Assembly (NCBI RefSeq): GCF_010119245.1
Contig: NZ_WNKG01000006.1
Span: 248,001 to 312,000 of the forward strand
Origin: Cyclobacterium salsum
GTDB taxonomy: Bacteria > Bacteroidota > Bacteroidia > Cytophagales > Cyclobacteriaceae
Direction of reading: 5' to 3'
DNA: 64,000 nucleotides
Shown here: piece by piece, positions 45,488 to 55,101 of the stretch
Layout of the letters: every line of letters begins with the position of its first letter
How positions within the stretch are numbered: the stretch's first letter is position 1
Position numbers and translations under genes: made by a program
The notes under the pieces: model-generated
The model's input: the letters and a program-made list of their open reading frames with translations, nothing else
The model's database searches: none
What the model was told of the DNA's origin: nothing

Positions 45488-46926
45488 ACAGTATGCAGAA
45501 CTTAAAAGGTATCTCACAGAAATTTCTAAAAAGCTCCTTTTCGCTCGAAAACACCTTTATTTCAACTGAAAAGGCCTTGGAGTGGATCAAAGATCAAAAT
45601 AGAAAAGTTGATGTGAATATTGAAAAAATACCTTTTGATGAATTAAATGCTTGGAGTTTTGAGAATGATGGATTAAAAATAAGTCATGACTCGGGAAAAT
45701 TCTTTTCTATCGAAGGAATAAGAATTAAAACGAATTGGGGTGGAGTCAAATCTTGGGATCAACCTATCATCAATCAGCCAGAAATAGGTTATCTAGGGTT
45801 TTTGACAAAAGAAATCAATGGAATTCTTCATTTTTTGGTACAGGCAAAGATTGAGCCTGGCAATGTGAATTTTGTGCAACTTTCTCCAACACTTCAGGCA
45901 ACCAAAAGTAATTACACCAGGGCACACAAAGGAAAATCGCCTGCATACCTAGATTATTTTATCAATGCCAAACCAGAGGAGATTATCTTAGATCAACTTC
46001 AAAGTGAGCAAGGCGCTAGGTTTTTGAGGAAAAGAAACAGGAATATTATCCTGAAAGTGGAGGATGGTATCGAGCTTTTAGATAATTTTATCTGGCTCAC
46101 GCTTGCCCAAATTAAAGTCCTGATGAGCCATGATAACCTTGTCAATATGGATACCAGAACGGTTATTTCAGGAATACCGTTTGGAAATTATACAATCGAC
46201 GAGATAGAGTTGTTTAGTTTTTTTGATTCCAAGAACCAACTGGAAACTGTAGAAAAGAAACTTTTGAATTCCACTTTATTGAAAGATAAAGCCCTCCATA
46301 GTTTTGATTCAATCATCAGTTTCGTGACCAAAAGAAAGAGCTTTTACGAATTAGAGGTGGAGACTATCCCCTTAGATCAAGTGAGGAACTGGATCATCGA
46401 AAAAGATTGTATCCGCCACGAAGAGAACAAATACTTTAGAATCATCGCTACCAAAGTGAGCATTGAAAATAGAGAAGTAATGAGTTGGACACAGCCGATG
46501 GTAGAGCCTGCCCAAGAAGGGTTATGTGCCTTTGTCTGCAAAGAAATAGATGGTGTGCTTCACTTTGCTGTTCAGGTAAAATTGGAATGTGGGAATTTTG
46601 ACATCATTGAATTCGCTCCAACTGTACAATGTCTGACGGGTAACTACAGAAATTCAAAAAACGGTTCCTTGCCCTTTTTGGATTATATCCTAAATATCCC
46701 CAAAGAGCAGATCGTATTTGATACACTCCAGTCAGAAGAAGGTGGACGATTTTTTAAAGAACAAAACCGAAATATGTTGGTTTTTTCAGGTGAGGAGCTT
46801 GCTTTGGATTTACCGGAAAATTTCATCTGGATGACTGCAAATCAACTTCAGTTGTTTATCAAATTCAATAATTATGTCAATATTCAAGCACGAAGCTTAT
46901 TGGCAGCATTAACATTCAAATATTAA
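45484..46926 (+). CDS. NDP-hexose 2,3-dehydratase family protein
   Basis: A 480-residue protein with the internal duplication of the EvaA/TylX3 family. Repeat 1 carries QPEIGYLGFLTKEINGILH and QLSPTLQATKSNYTR; repeat 2 carries EIDGVLHFAVQVKLECGN and FAPTVQCLTGNY. The enzyme removes water across C2-C3 of an NDP-4-keto-6-deoxyhexose, giving a 3,4-diketo-2,6-dideoxy sugar, the committed step to 2-deoxysugars. The start is TTG at 45484 or ATG at 45493. The usual dTDP substrate would need rmlA and rmlB, absent here. Confidence 0.9.
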   Translation: MNSMQNLKGISQKFLKSSFSLENTFISTEKALEWIKDQNRKVDVNIEKIPFDELNAWSFENDGLKISHDSGKFFSIEGIRIKTNWGGVKSWDQPIINQPEIGYLGFLTKEINGILHFLVQAKIEPGNVNFVQLSPTLQATKSNYTRAHKGKSPAYLDYFINAKPEEIILDQLQSEQGARFLRKRNRNIILKVEDGIELLDNFIWLTLAQIKVLMSHDNLVNMDTRTVISGIPFGNYTIDEIELFSFFDSKNQLETVEKKLLNSTLLKDKALHSFDSIISFVTKRKSFYELEVETIPLDQVRNWIIEKDCIRHEENKYFRIIATKVSIENREVMSWTQPMVEPAQEGLCAFVCKEIDGVLHFAVQVKLECGNFDIIEFAPTVQCLTGNYRNSKNGSLPFLDYILNIPKEQIVFDTLQSEEGGRFFKEQNRNMLVFSGEELALDLPENFIWMTANQLQLFIKFNNYVNIQARSLLAALTFKY

Positions 46927-46933
46927 TCCTGTA

Positions 46934-47917
46934 ATGATCAAAAAAGTCAAAATAGGTGTTTTAAGCAGTGCCAATATTTCCAAAAGGTCTTTAATTCCAG
47001 CGATAAAAAGTCTACCGGAACAGTATGAACTCAGGGGAATAGCCAGTAGAGACCTTTCTAAAGCTGAGGAGCTTGCCAGGGAGTTTGATGCAGAAGCTCA
47101 TGGATCTTATGAAGCGCTTCTCGACAAAGGAAAAATTGATGCTGTATATATTCCTCTTCCCAATTCCCTTCACTATAGATATGCTAAGTTGGCATTAGCG
47201 TCCGGTATCCACGTGCTTGTTGAAAAGTCATTGGCATGTTCGCTTTTAGAGGTTGAAGAATTGGTTGGTTTGGCAAAGAAAAATAAGCTAGTGTTGCTGG
47301 AAAATTTTCAGTTTCGTTTTCATAGCCAATTGAAATTTTTGAAAGATCAGATTAAAAATGGAAAATTGGGAGAACTGCGCATGCTAAAAGCTGTCTTTGG
47401 GTTCCCACCCTTTGCTGATGATGACAATATTCGCTATCAAAAGAATCTTGGTGGTGGAGCTCTTTTGGATGCTGGTGCTTATACCACAAAAGTTTCCCAG
47501 ATTTTGCTAGGCTTGGGACTACAAGTCAAAGCAGCCTCCCTAAATTCAGCGCCTGCGAGAGAAGTTGATATTTGGGGTGGTGCATATTTGGAGCACCCTG
47601 AAAATGGAGTTTTTGCATCCTTGGCTTTTGGTTTTGACCATTATTATCAATGTGGTGTGGAATTGTGGTTTAGCAAAGGGAAGATCAGTACCAACAGGCT
47701 ATTTACCGCTCCGGCTCAGTATGAACCCAAATTTGAGATTGAAACTGCTGAAGGAAAAAATGTGGTAACATTAGGCCCTGATGATCATTTTTCAAATATG
47801 CTCAGCTATTTTTATGATTGTATCTTCGATTCAGAAAAAATGGAAGAGGAGAATGAGCAAAATTTAGATCAAGCCCGTTTATTAGAAAGTATCAAAATCA
47901 TTGCAAATGGAAAATAA
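46934..47917 (+). CDS. Gfo/Idh/MocA-family oxidoreductase, likely 3-ketoreductase
   Basis: A 327-residue protein with an N-terminal Rossmann fold (IGVLSSANISKR), the catalytic motif VLVEKSLA (an EKP variant with Ser) and the C-terminal LGGGALLDAGAYTTK. Enzymes of this family (KijD10, SpnN, OleW) reduce the C3 keto group of the unstable product of the 2,3-dehydratase. The gene follows that dehydratase by 7 bases, so I infer the same role. The product would be an NDP-4-keto-2,6-dideoxyhexose. Its end overlaps the aminotransferase gene. Confidence 0.85.
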   Translation: MIKKVKIGVLSSANISKRSLIPAIKSLPEQYELRGIASRDLSKAEELAREFDAEAHGSYEALLDKGKIDAVYIPLPNSLHYRYAKLALASGIHVLVEKSLACSLLEVEELVGLAKKNKLVLLENFQFRFHSQLKFLKDQIKNGKLGELRMLKAVFGFPPFADDDNIRYQKNLGGGALLDAGAYTTKVSQILLGLGLQVKAASLNSAPAREVDIWGGAYLEHPENGVFASLAFGFDHYYQCGVELWFSKGKISTNRLFTAPAQYEPKFEIETAEGKNVVTLGPDDHFSNMLSYFYDCIFDSEKMEEENEQNLDQARLLESIKIIANGK

Positions 47918-49007
47918 CCCTATTTACGTTACCCAGCCTTCTTTGGCCCCGCTAGAAGAATATGTTGATCTCCTAAAAGGCGTGTGGGATAGAGGAATTC
48001 TCACCCATAACGGGCCGCTTGTTCAGCAATTGGAAAAAGAAATTTCCAAAAAGCTCGGTATGGAGAATTTCATTGCAGTCTCTAATGGAACGATCGCTAT
48101 TCAGATGGCCATCAAGGCGCTTGAGTTGAAAGGTGAAATCATCACCACCCCTTTTACCTGGGTTGCAACGCTCAGTGCAATTCAATGGGAGGGATGTGTT
48201 CCTGTTTTTTGTGATATTGAACCTGATACATTGAGTATTGATCCCCTAAAAATCGAGGAGAAAATCACAGAGAAAACAGTGGCTATTATGCCGGTGCATG
48301 TATTTGGTAATCCTTGTGATGTAGAAGCAATTGAAAAAATTGCCAAGAAACATCAGCTCAAGGTGATCTATGATGCAGCACATGCCATAGGCTCAACTTA
48401 CAAGAATAAAAGTTTGCTGGAATACGGTGATATAGCTGCCACAAGTTTGCATGCAACAAAACTTCTCAATACAGCAGAAGGTGGAGGTTGTATTACGACA
48501 AGCTCGGAATTGAATGAAAAACTTAAGCGAATTCGATTTTTTGGGCATAACGATGCCAAAAATATTGTAGAAGAAGGATTCAATGGAAAACTTACCGAAG
48601 TACATGCAGCCTTGGGAATAGCAAATCTTAAATATTATGATGAAGTCCTTCAGGATAGAAAAGACAAATATTTCTTTTACAAAAATGCCTTAGAAAAACT
48701 TCCTTTCCTTCAATTTCAAACACTTAAACTAGGAGAACCCAATTATTCCTATTTTCCAATAATTTTCGATACCGAAGCAAGACTATTGGAGGTAGAGTCT
48801 ACACTCAATAAGCAGAAGATTTATCCAAGACGCTATTTCTATCCTGCGGTAAATACTTTAAATAATATTGTGACCTATGAACCGATGCCACTCGCCGAGG
48901 ATATTGCCAAAAGGATTTTATGCTTGCCCTTGTATTGGAACTTGAAAAAAGTGGAAATGCATTTGATCCTGGATTTAATTTCTAAAAAGGAATATAACAG
49001 AGTTTAA
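47907..49007 (+). CDS. DegT/DnrJ/EryC1/StrS-family sugar aminotransferase
   Basis: A 366-residue PLP enzyme. The ATG at 47907 is preferred over an in-frame TTG two codons earlier. PLP contacts are seen in SNGTIAIQM, YDAAHAIG (the Asp that holds the pyridine nitrogen) and SLHATKLLNTAEGG, whose Lys forms the Schiff base. Such enzymes aminate keto-sugar nucleotides at C3 or C4. After the two preceding enzymes the natural substrate is an NDP-4-keto-2,6-dideoxyhexose, giving a 4-amino-2,4,6-trideoxyhexose. The position of amination is inferred, not shown. Confidence 0.88.
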   Translation: MENNPIYVTQPSLAPLEEYVDLLKGVWDRGILTHNGPLVQQLEKEISKKLGMENFIAVSNGTIAIQMAIKALELKGEIITTPFTWVATLSAIQWEGCVPVFCDIEPDTLSIDPLKIEEKITEKTVAIMPVHVFGNPCDVEAIEKIAKKHQLKVIYDAAHAIGSTYKNKSLLEYGDIAATSLHATKLLNTAEGGGCITTSSELNEKLKRIRFFGHNDAKNIVEEGFNGKLTEVHAALGIANLKYYDEVLQDRKDKYFFYKNALEKLPFLQFQTLKLGEPNYSYFPIIFDTEARLLEVESTLNKQKIYPRRYFYPAVNTLNNIVTYEPMPLAEDIAKRILCLPLYWNLKKVEMHLILDLISKKEYNRV

Positions 49008-49013
49008 GGATTT

Positions 49014-50288
49014 ATGCATTTTAATATCTTAGTTTTTCCCTGTGGATCCGAAATTGGCTTGGAGATTTATCGTTCACTGAAATTTTCTAGGCACATTACT
49101 TTGTTTGGAGCAAACAGCGTAGATGATCACGGTAAATTTGTTTACGAGAATTATATATCCGGTTTGCCATTTTATAATGAACCAGGCTTTGTAGATGAGC
49201 TGAAACAAATCATAAATGATCATAAAATAGATGCGATTTATCCGGCAATGGATACTGTTATATCCTTCCTAAAGCAAATAGAAGACAAGCTGGGCTGTAA
49301 GGTAATTGCTCCCTCAGTAGAGACAGCCAATGTCTGTCTGTCTAAATTGAGAACCTATAATATTCTAAAAGATACCATTAGAGTACCAGCTTTGTATCCT
49401 GATGTTGACTTGATTAATAGTTTTCCCGTATTTTTAAAACCTGATATTGGCTATGGGTCCCGTGGGACTAAAAAAGCAAATTCATTCACTGAAGTAAAAA
49501 ACCATTTGCTGAATTATCCTGATAGTTTGGTTTTGGAATATCTCCCGGGAAAGGAATTTACAGTAGATTGTTTTACAGATAGAAAAGGAATTCTTCACTA
49601 CTTTGGTGTTCGAGAAAGGTCAAGAATCCAAAATGGCATTAGTGTCAATACGAAACCTTACGGGGAATACGACCTGGAAATTTCAAATATTGTAAAGCTG
49701 ATTAATAAGAAAATAAAATTTTCCGGAGCTTGGTTTGTTCAGTTAAAAGAAAATTCAGATGGGGAATTAACCTTGCTTGAAATAGCGGCTAGGTTAGGAG
49801 GCTCATCCTCTCTCAATAGGAATAGGGGAGTAAACTTTGCGCTACTCAGTGTTTTTAATGCTTTTGACCTTGATGTAGAGGTGTTTGCCAATACTTATCA
49901 AATAGAATTAGACAGGGCATTAGATAACAAATATAAATTATCAATTCAATATCAGACAGTATATTGTGATTTTGATGATTGTCTTCTTTTGGACGAAAAA
50001 ATAAATACGCAACTTCTTTCATTTTTATATCAATGTATCAATGATGGTAAAAGAATAGTACTCATTACCAAACACGAAAAGGATATCAATCTTACACTTA
50101 AAGAAAAGAGGCTTTCTCAAACTTTTGATGAAATAATTCATATCACTTCAGGAGATAAAAAATATGAATACCTGAAAGAATTGAATTCTATTTTTATCGA
50201 TGATTCTCATTTAGAAAGAAAGGAAGTCTTTGATAAACTTGGGATTCCTGTATTTGCACCGGACAATGTTGAATGTTTAATAAAATAA
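49014..50288 (+). CDS. ATP-grasp protein fused to a HAD-like phosphatase domain
   Basis: A 424-residue protein. Residues 1-300 are an ATP-grasp ligase of the carbamoyl-phosphate-synthetase-like type: FPVFLKPDIGYGSRGTKKA (nucleotide Lys and Gly loop), LVLEYLPGKEFTVD and the metal Glu in LLEIAARLGGSSS. Residues about 310-424 form a HAD domain with DFDD at 319-322, the Thr of VLITKHEKD and IFIDDSHLER at 393-402. ATP-grasp enzymes join an amine to a carboxylate through an acyl phosphate. An attractive but unproved role is linking an amino acid or acid to the amino sugar made upstream. Confidence 0.82.
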   Translation: MHFNILVFPCGSEIGLEIYRSLKFSRHITLFGANSVDDHGKFVYENYISGLPFYNEPGFVDELKQIINDHKIDAIYPAMDTVISFLKQIEDKLGCKVIAPSVETANVCLSKLRTYNILKDTIRVPALYPDVDLINSFPVFLKPDIGYGSRGTKKANSFTEVKNHLLNYPDSLVLEYLPGKEFTVDCFTDRKGILHYFGVRERSRIQNGISVNTKPYGEYDLEISNIVKLINKKIKFSGAWFVQLKENSDGELTLLEIAARLGGSSSLNRNRGVNFALLSVFNAFDLDVEVFANTYQIELDRALDNKYKLSIQYQTVYCDFDDCLLLDEKINTQLLSFLYQCINDGKRIVLITKHEKDINLTLKEKRLSQTFDEIIHITSGDKKYEYLKELNSIFIDDSHLERKEVFDKLGIPVFAPDNVECLIK

Positions 50289-50291
50289 ATC

Positions 50292-51350
50292 GTGAAAATT
50301 TTACACAGTTACTGCTTAAATTATAATATCGGGGATTATGCCCTTGGTATTGGTGTCAAAAATTTGTTGAGAGAATATTTGGATGTGGATCTTATTGGAA
50401 ATACCAACCTGCAGGGAAGAGAATACAATGAATACTATATCAAGGAAGTTGTAAACAAACGATATGACCTCTTGGTAATTGGAGGCGGAGGTATAATTCA
50501 TGGATCACATTGGCCCAACGGATGGTTTTGGCTGATTGATAAGGAGTTGATAAGGGAAATAAAGATCCCTTTTATTGTATATGGAGTTGGTTACAATTAT
50601 TGGGAAGAAGAAGGAGGGATACCTGAAAGAGGGAAGATACATTTAGAGGAGACTTTCAAACATGCCTCTTATTTTTCTGTAAGAAATGATGGCAGTGCCA
50701 AGAGATTGCTTAGAGATACAGGTATTCAAGCACATGTAATTCCTGATCCAGGTTTTCACATTGATCTCAATACAGAATATAAAAATTTCGTTGACAAGCC
50801 TTTTGTATTGGTTCAAATTGCCAATGATAAGCCTATCAATAGGTTTGGATCAATCGAAAAGCAGGAACAATTCATTCAAAGCATGAGAGAAGTTACAAAA
50901 GAGCTAGCGAAGGATTACAAAATAATTTATGCTCCGCATGTAATCGATGATGTTCAAATTTCCAAAGATATTATTCAGGGAATTCCAAATACTGAAGTCT
51001 GGGATTTTGGTTATTTTGCCTTTGACCACTCAGACGAGGCTGTAGGATATTATAAATATGCTGAATTCGTTATCGCAATGCGTGGTCATGGCCAGATTTT
51101 ACCCATTGGTTTCAATACCCCTGTAATAGCTTTGGAAAATCACCCTAAGCATCGTGGATTGATGGAAGAGCTTGATCTTTTGGACTATAATGTCAAAGTT
51201 GATGATGCCAATTTCCTTCAAAACCTCAGAGAAAAAATTGATTTGTTGAAAAAGAACAAAAATGAATTGAAGCAATATTATCAAAAGATCAACAAAGAGC
51301 TGGATGAATCATCCAAAGGAGCTTTTGAAAAAATTATTACATCGATATGA
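50292..51350 (+). CDS. Polysaccharide pyruvyl transferase family protein
   Basis: A 352-residue protein starting at GTG. The family plan is visible: an opening NYNIGDYALGIG, then DLLVIGGGGIIHG and, in the second half, FVIAMRGHGQILPIGFNTPV. Members transfer pyruvate from phosphoenolpyruvate to sugar hydroxyls as ketals (CsaB, WcaK, Pvg1). Pyruvylation would add negative charge to the polymer. It is tightly packed, 3 bases after the ATP-grasp gene and 1 base before the next start. Confidence 0.85.
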   Translation: MKILHSYCLNYNIGDYALGIGVKNLLREYLDVDLIGNTNLQGREYNEYYIKEVVNKRYDLLVIGGGGIIHGSHWPNGWFWLIDKELIREIKIPFIVYGVGYNYWEEEGGIPERGKIHLEETFKHASYFSVRNDGSAKRLLRDTGIQAHVIPDPGFHIDLNTEYKNFVDKPFVLVQIANDKPINRFGSIEKQEQFIQSMREVTKELAKDYKIIYAPHVIDDVQISKDIIQGIPNTEVWDFGYFAFDHSDEAVGYYKYAEFVIAMRGHGQILPIGFNTPVIALENHPKHRGLMEELDLLDYNVKVDDANFLQNLREKIDLLKKNKNELKQYYQKINKELDESSKGAFEKIITSI

Positions 51351-51351
51351 T

Positions 51352-52230
51352 ATGACAATAGTTTCAATCTTCTGCATTACTTACAATCATTCCAAATATA
51401 TCAAACAGTGTTTGGACGGGTTTTTAATGCAGCAGTGCGATTTTGAATACGAAATCCTAATTCATGATGACGCTTCAACTGACGAGACTATAGAAATCAT
51501 TCAAGATTATTGTGAAAAATATCCTAGTTTGATAAAACCGATTATTCAGCAGGAAAATCAATATTCAAAGGGAGTAAGAGGAATTAATTTTGTGTATAAT
51601 TTTCCCAGAGCCCAAGGAAAATACATTGCAATGTGTGAAGGAGACGATTATTGGACGGATCCAAACAAATTGCAAAAGCAAGTTGATCTGTTGGAGAAAA
51701 ATCCGGATTTATCCTTGGTCTGCAGCAATTTCAAAATCAAGAATTCCGAAAATCAAATCCTTGAAAGTGAGCTTGAGTATTCGAAGGATTTCAGATTTAA
51801 ATCATCAGATTTGTATAAACAATGGATCGCAAAAACGCTGACATTGATGTTTCGAAAGGAGCATATAAATTTTGAGATCATTAAGACGTACAAGCACTTT
51901 AGAGATGTTCATCTTGTGAATCACCTGCTCTTGAAGGGGCAAGGATACTTTTTGTATCAGCCAACGGGGGTGTACAGGATTCACGAAAGTGGAGTACATA
52001 GCAATACCAATTTTATGCAGCGGTACAATCAAGCTTACCTTACTTTTAGCGAAATTTTTGAAAGGGAAAAGTCAGACTATGCTGCCAACCAATATGTGAA
52101 ATCAGCCTACAGATTGATCAAATATAAATTCATTCAAAAATCATTCTCTGAAGCCTTATTTGTTTTGAGGAAATTGTTAAGTGATCTCCTTCCAACTTCC
52201 TATTCCAAATTTCTAATTACCTATAAATGA
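51352..52230 (+). CDS. Glycosyltransferase family 2 (GT-A)
   Basis: About 292 residues from the ATG giving MTIVSIFCITYNHSKYI; the longer reading from 51304 overlaps the previous gene and is less likely. The nucleotide-sugar site shows as IHDDASTDETIEI, and the DXD-like metal motif as CEGDDYWTDP. It is an inverting transferase by family; donor and acceptor are unknown. The stop overlaps the next start in ATGA. Confidence 0.9.
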   Translation: MTIVSIFCITYNHSKYIKQCLDGFLMQQCDFEYEILIHDDASTDETIEIIQDYCEKYPSLIKPIIQQENQYSKGVRGINFVYNFPRAQGKYIAMCEGDDYWTDPNKLQKQVDLLEKNPDLSLVCSNFKIKNSENQILESELEYSKDFRFKSSDLYKQWIAKTLTLMFRKEHINFEIIKTYKHFRDVHLVNHLLLKGQGYFLYQPTGVYRIHESGVHSNTNFMQRYNQAYLTFSEIFEREKSDYAANQYVKSAYRLIKYKFIQKSFSEALFVLRKLLSDLLPTSYSKFLITYK

Positions 52231-53156
52231 GTATTAAAATCAGCATAGTCATTCCTATTTTCAATTCGGAAGATTATCTGAACGAAACGCTTCAGTCCGT
52301 TTTTGACCAATCCTACACCAACTGGGAATGCTTTATAATCGATGATGGCAGTACTGACAATTCCTCCAAAATAGCACATGCTTGGTTGGACAAATCAAAG
52401 CAATTCAGCTACCATCGAAGACCAGAAAATATGCCAAAGGGGGCAAATGCTTGTAGAAACTATGGAGCCACTCTTTCTACTGCTGAGTATGTGATTTTTC
52501 TGGATGCAGATGATCTTTTGGATAAAAATTGCCTTGCGAGCAGAGTCAAATGGATTGAGGAGAAAAGTTTTGACCTTTTGATTTTTAGAACTTTAAAATT
52601 CGATGGGATACCCGATTATGAAGTAAAACCTACACCTCAGCCTGATTTGGCCGTAGACCTTTCCTATGTGAAGGATCAATTTGCCAATTACAATATCTTA
52701 TGGAGTACGATTGCTTGCATGTGGTCCAAGGCCTATTTTTTCGAAATAGGGGGCTTCGATGAAAATTTACAAAGATTGCAAGACTATGAACTCCATCTTA
52801 GAGCATTGTTTTCTGTAAAAGAATCCAAGGTTTTGATTTTTCCAGATCGATTCTATGATACCTACTACCGCAAATCCAATTACCATAAAACCATCAATAT
52901 AGCAAAGAAAAAGGTGATTTTTGCAAATGCAAAATATATCATTGAGAAAAATAATCAACAGGAATTGTTTACTCTGGATAAAGGTTTTTATAAATACCTG
53001 ATCAGGCGATATAATGTTGTTTTCGAAGCTGCTGATTATGACTTTATAAAACCTAAAATCTCCGATACGGATTTTGTCAAACTTCGATTGGTGAGGTTTA
53101 CCCAATTCAGCCTTTTCTTAAATAAAGTGATTTCTAAAATACTGTTTACAGTTTGA
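52227..53156 (+). CDS. Glycosyltransferase family 2 (GT-A)
   Basis: A 309-residue transferase with IVIPIFNSEDYLNETLQS, IIDDGSTDNSSK and the metal motif FLDADDLLDKN. The acceptor side begins near YYRKSNYHKT. It starts on ATGA with the preceding transferase and ends on TTGA with the polymerase candidate, so all are one operon. Linkage specificity is unknown. Confidence 0.9.
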   Translation: MSIKISIVIPIFNSEDYLNETLQSVFDQSYTNWECFIIDDGSTDNSSKIAHAWLDKSKQFSYHRRPENMPKGANACRNYGATLSTAEYVIFLDADDLLDKNCLASRVKWIEEKSFDLLIFRTLKFDGIPDYEVKPTPQPDLAVDLSYVKDQFANYNILWSTIACMWSKAYFFEIGGFDENLQRLQDYELHLRALFSVKESKVLIFPDRFYDTYYRKSNYHKTINIAKKKVIFANAKYIIEKNNQQELFTLDKGFYKYLIRRYNVVFEAADYDFIKPKISDTDFVKLRLVRFTQFSLFLNKVISKILFTV

Positions 53157-54328
53157 AAAAATATCATCTCGATATTGCACTGAGTGATTTTATTACCTTT
53201 CCATTACATTTTATTGTAATATTATTTCTTTGTGTTGCTATAGCAAGTTACTTTTTCCCTGAAGAAAAAAAGTTCTTTGTGATCTTCTATACTTCTTCGC
53301 TTTTGTTGTATTCCTTGATCATGTTTGTAGATGTCAAAATCAGACTGATTCCCTATTTCCCTGATACGGATTTCTTCTATTCTATCCTAAAAACAGGGGA
53401 GGTCAATAAGGAATTTTTGGGTTTCAAGATCGCCTTCAAGTATTTGATTGTACCGATTTATTGGCTGTCTTTTAAGTCCATCTTTAACTTTTTTCTCTTC
53501 AACTTTCTGATTTTCCAAATAGGATTTCTTTTTATTATCAGGGCTTGGTTCAATCTTTACAAGGATCTAAATCCAAAATTATTGAAGTTTTATATGGTCT
53601 TTGTCACGTTTTTTCCGACTGTGATCATCTTCACAATAACTCCACTGAGAGAGGCATATATGATTCTGAGCTTTGGGCTCTTTATTTACGCCATGTCCAA
53701 AAGCAATGCAAAGTTTGCCTTGGTAATTTCTATTCTGATGACCCTGATGTTTAGATATCAGTTGGTTATTTTTTATCTGTTTGTGTTTATCGTGATTTAC
53801 TTTTATAAGTCTGGGAATTATAAAAAATTGTGGAAAATGGCACTGCTGTTTTTCCCGATCTTCTTTGCCTTGGACTTCGTGTTGAGGTCAATTTTAAATA
53901 TCCCCATCTCTCCAATCAGCTTGGCGGCATTCAGAAATTATCAGAGGCAAGAATATTTAGAATCCGGGGCAACCTACCCGATTGTCAATTGGACAAATTG
54001 GTTTGATGTGATCTTGGATATTCCTGCCTTATTCTTTCAGTTTCTATTGTCACCTCTTCCCATCATTGTCAGTGTGGATTTTTGGAATAAATATGCCTAT
54101 CTGATCGATGGGCTTTTTGTTTTGACAGTTATGTTTGTCATTTTGCTGAAGTTCAAACACCTGTTTTTCAAATACAGACTCTGGTTCTTAATCATTATTG
54201 CCTTTGTTCTGCTCAACAGTTTCTTCGAGTTCCATTTCTACGGAGCGGTAAGACACCGACTCCCAGCGGTTCTTTTGTTGATCCCAATATTTGCTTCCCA
54301 AATGAAATTTAAAATCGGTCTGAAATGA
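53153..54328 (+). CDS. Multi-pass membrane protein, Wzy-type polymerase candidate
   Basis: A 391-residue protein starting with TTG in a TTGA overlap. It has about ten hydrophobic segments and one longer extracytoplasmic loop around residues 255-290 (YQRQEYLESGATYPIVNW). This plan and its place among Wzx and the transferases fit an O-antigen or capsule polymerase, whose sequences are too variable for motif recognition. No other polymerase candidate exists in the window. Confidence 0.65.
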   Translation: MKKYHLDIALSDFITFPLHFIVILFLCVAIASYFFPEEKKFFVIFYTSSLLLYSLIMFVDVKIRLIPYFPDTDFFYSILKTGEVNKEFLGFKIAFKYLIVPIYWLSFKSIFNFFLFNFLIFQIGFLFIIRAWFNLYKDLNPKLLKFYMVFVTFFPTVIIFTITPLREAYMILSFGLFIYAMSKSNAKFALVISILMTLMFRYQLVIFYLFVFIVIYFYKSGNYKKLWKMALLFFPIFFALDFVLRSILNIPISPISLAAFRNYQRQEYLESGATYPIVNWTNWFDVILDIPALFFQFLLSPLPIIVSVDFWNKYAYLIDGLFVLTVMFVILLKFKHLFFKYRLWFLIIIAFVLLNSFFEFHFYGAVRHRLPAVLLLIPIFASQMKFKIGLK

Positions 54329-55101
54329 AAATAGAACTTTTGGTAGCAACTATGAACAATCGGATAGAGCACTTCCAAGAGATTTATAAAAAAAATTCTG
54401 AGCTCAAAGTGACGCTGATCAATCAATCAAAAGATTCTATTCAAATCGAATCTGATCAGTTTACTGTCAAAAGTTTCCAAGAAACCGGACTTTCCAAAAG
54501 CAGAAACAGAGCTTTGGAGCAAGCATCGGGTGAAGTATGTGTAGTCTGTGATGATGATGTGGATTTCACCGTTGATTTTCAGACAACTATTGCCAAGGCA
54601 TACGAGTCACTTCCTGATGCTGATCTGATTTCATTTCAAATAATTACTCCAAAGGAAGGACCTTATAAATCATATAGAAATAGAATTTTTTTACATGACA
54701 AATTGTCTATCCTGCGGGTTTCTTCCATAGAAATAACCTTTAAAAGGAAATCTATTGAAAAACATCAGCTCTTTTTTGACGAAAGATTTGGATTGGGTTC
54801 CCAGATCAAAGGAGGGGAGGAGAATATATTTTTGGCAGATGCGCTCAGAAAAGGACTGAAACTCTACTCCTATCCTGCGCCGATTGTGATCCATCCCAAA
54901 GAAAGCTCCAACAAAACCATAGATTCAGATTTCTTTTTTACCAAAGGGGCCGCCATGAGAAGAATCAATGGACGACAAGGTTTGGGATTGAGTTTGGTCT
55001 TTTTGATGGCTCAGTTTAGGAAAGTAAAAAAAATACATAAAATACCCACATATCTCTCCGCATTCTTTAGAGGATATAATTTTAAGTTTGAGCATGAATA
55101 A
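54325..55101 (+). CDS. Glycosyltransferase, GT2-like
   Basis: A 258-residue protein starting in an ATGA overlap. It lacks the usual DDGSxD but shows GLSKSRNRALEQASGE and the metal motif CVVCDDDVDF, plus GGEENIFLADALRKG before the C-terminus. This is a GT-A type transferase with a shortened opening. Its end overlaps the start of a glycosyltransferase relic. Confidence 0.82.
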   Translation: MKIELLVATMNNRIEHFQEIYKKNSELKVTLINQSKDSIQIESDQFTVKSFQETGLSKSRNRALEQASGEVCVVCDDDVDFTVDFQTTIAKAYESLPDADLISFQIITPKEGPYKSYRNRIFLHDKLSILRVSSIEITFKRKSIEKHQLFFDERFGLGSQIKGGEENIFLADALRKGLKLYSYPAPIVIHPKESSNKTIDSDFFFTKGAAMRRINGRQGLGLSLVFLMAQFRKVKKIHKIPTYLSAFFRGYNFKFEHE

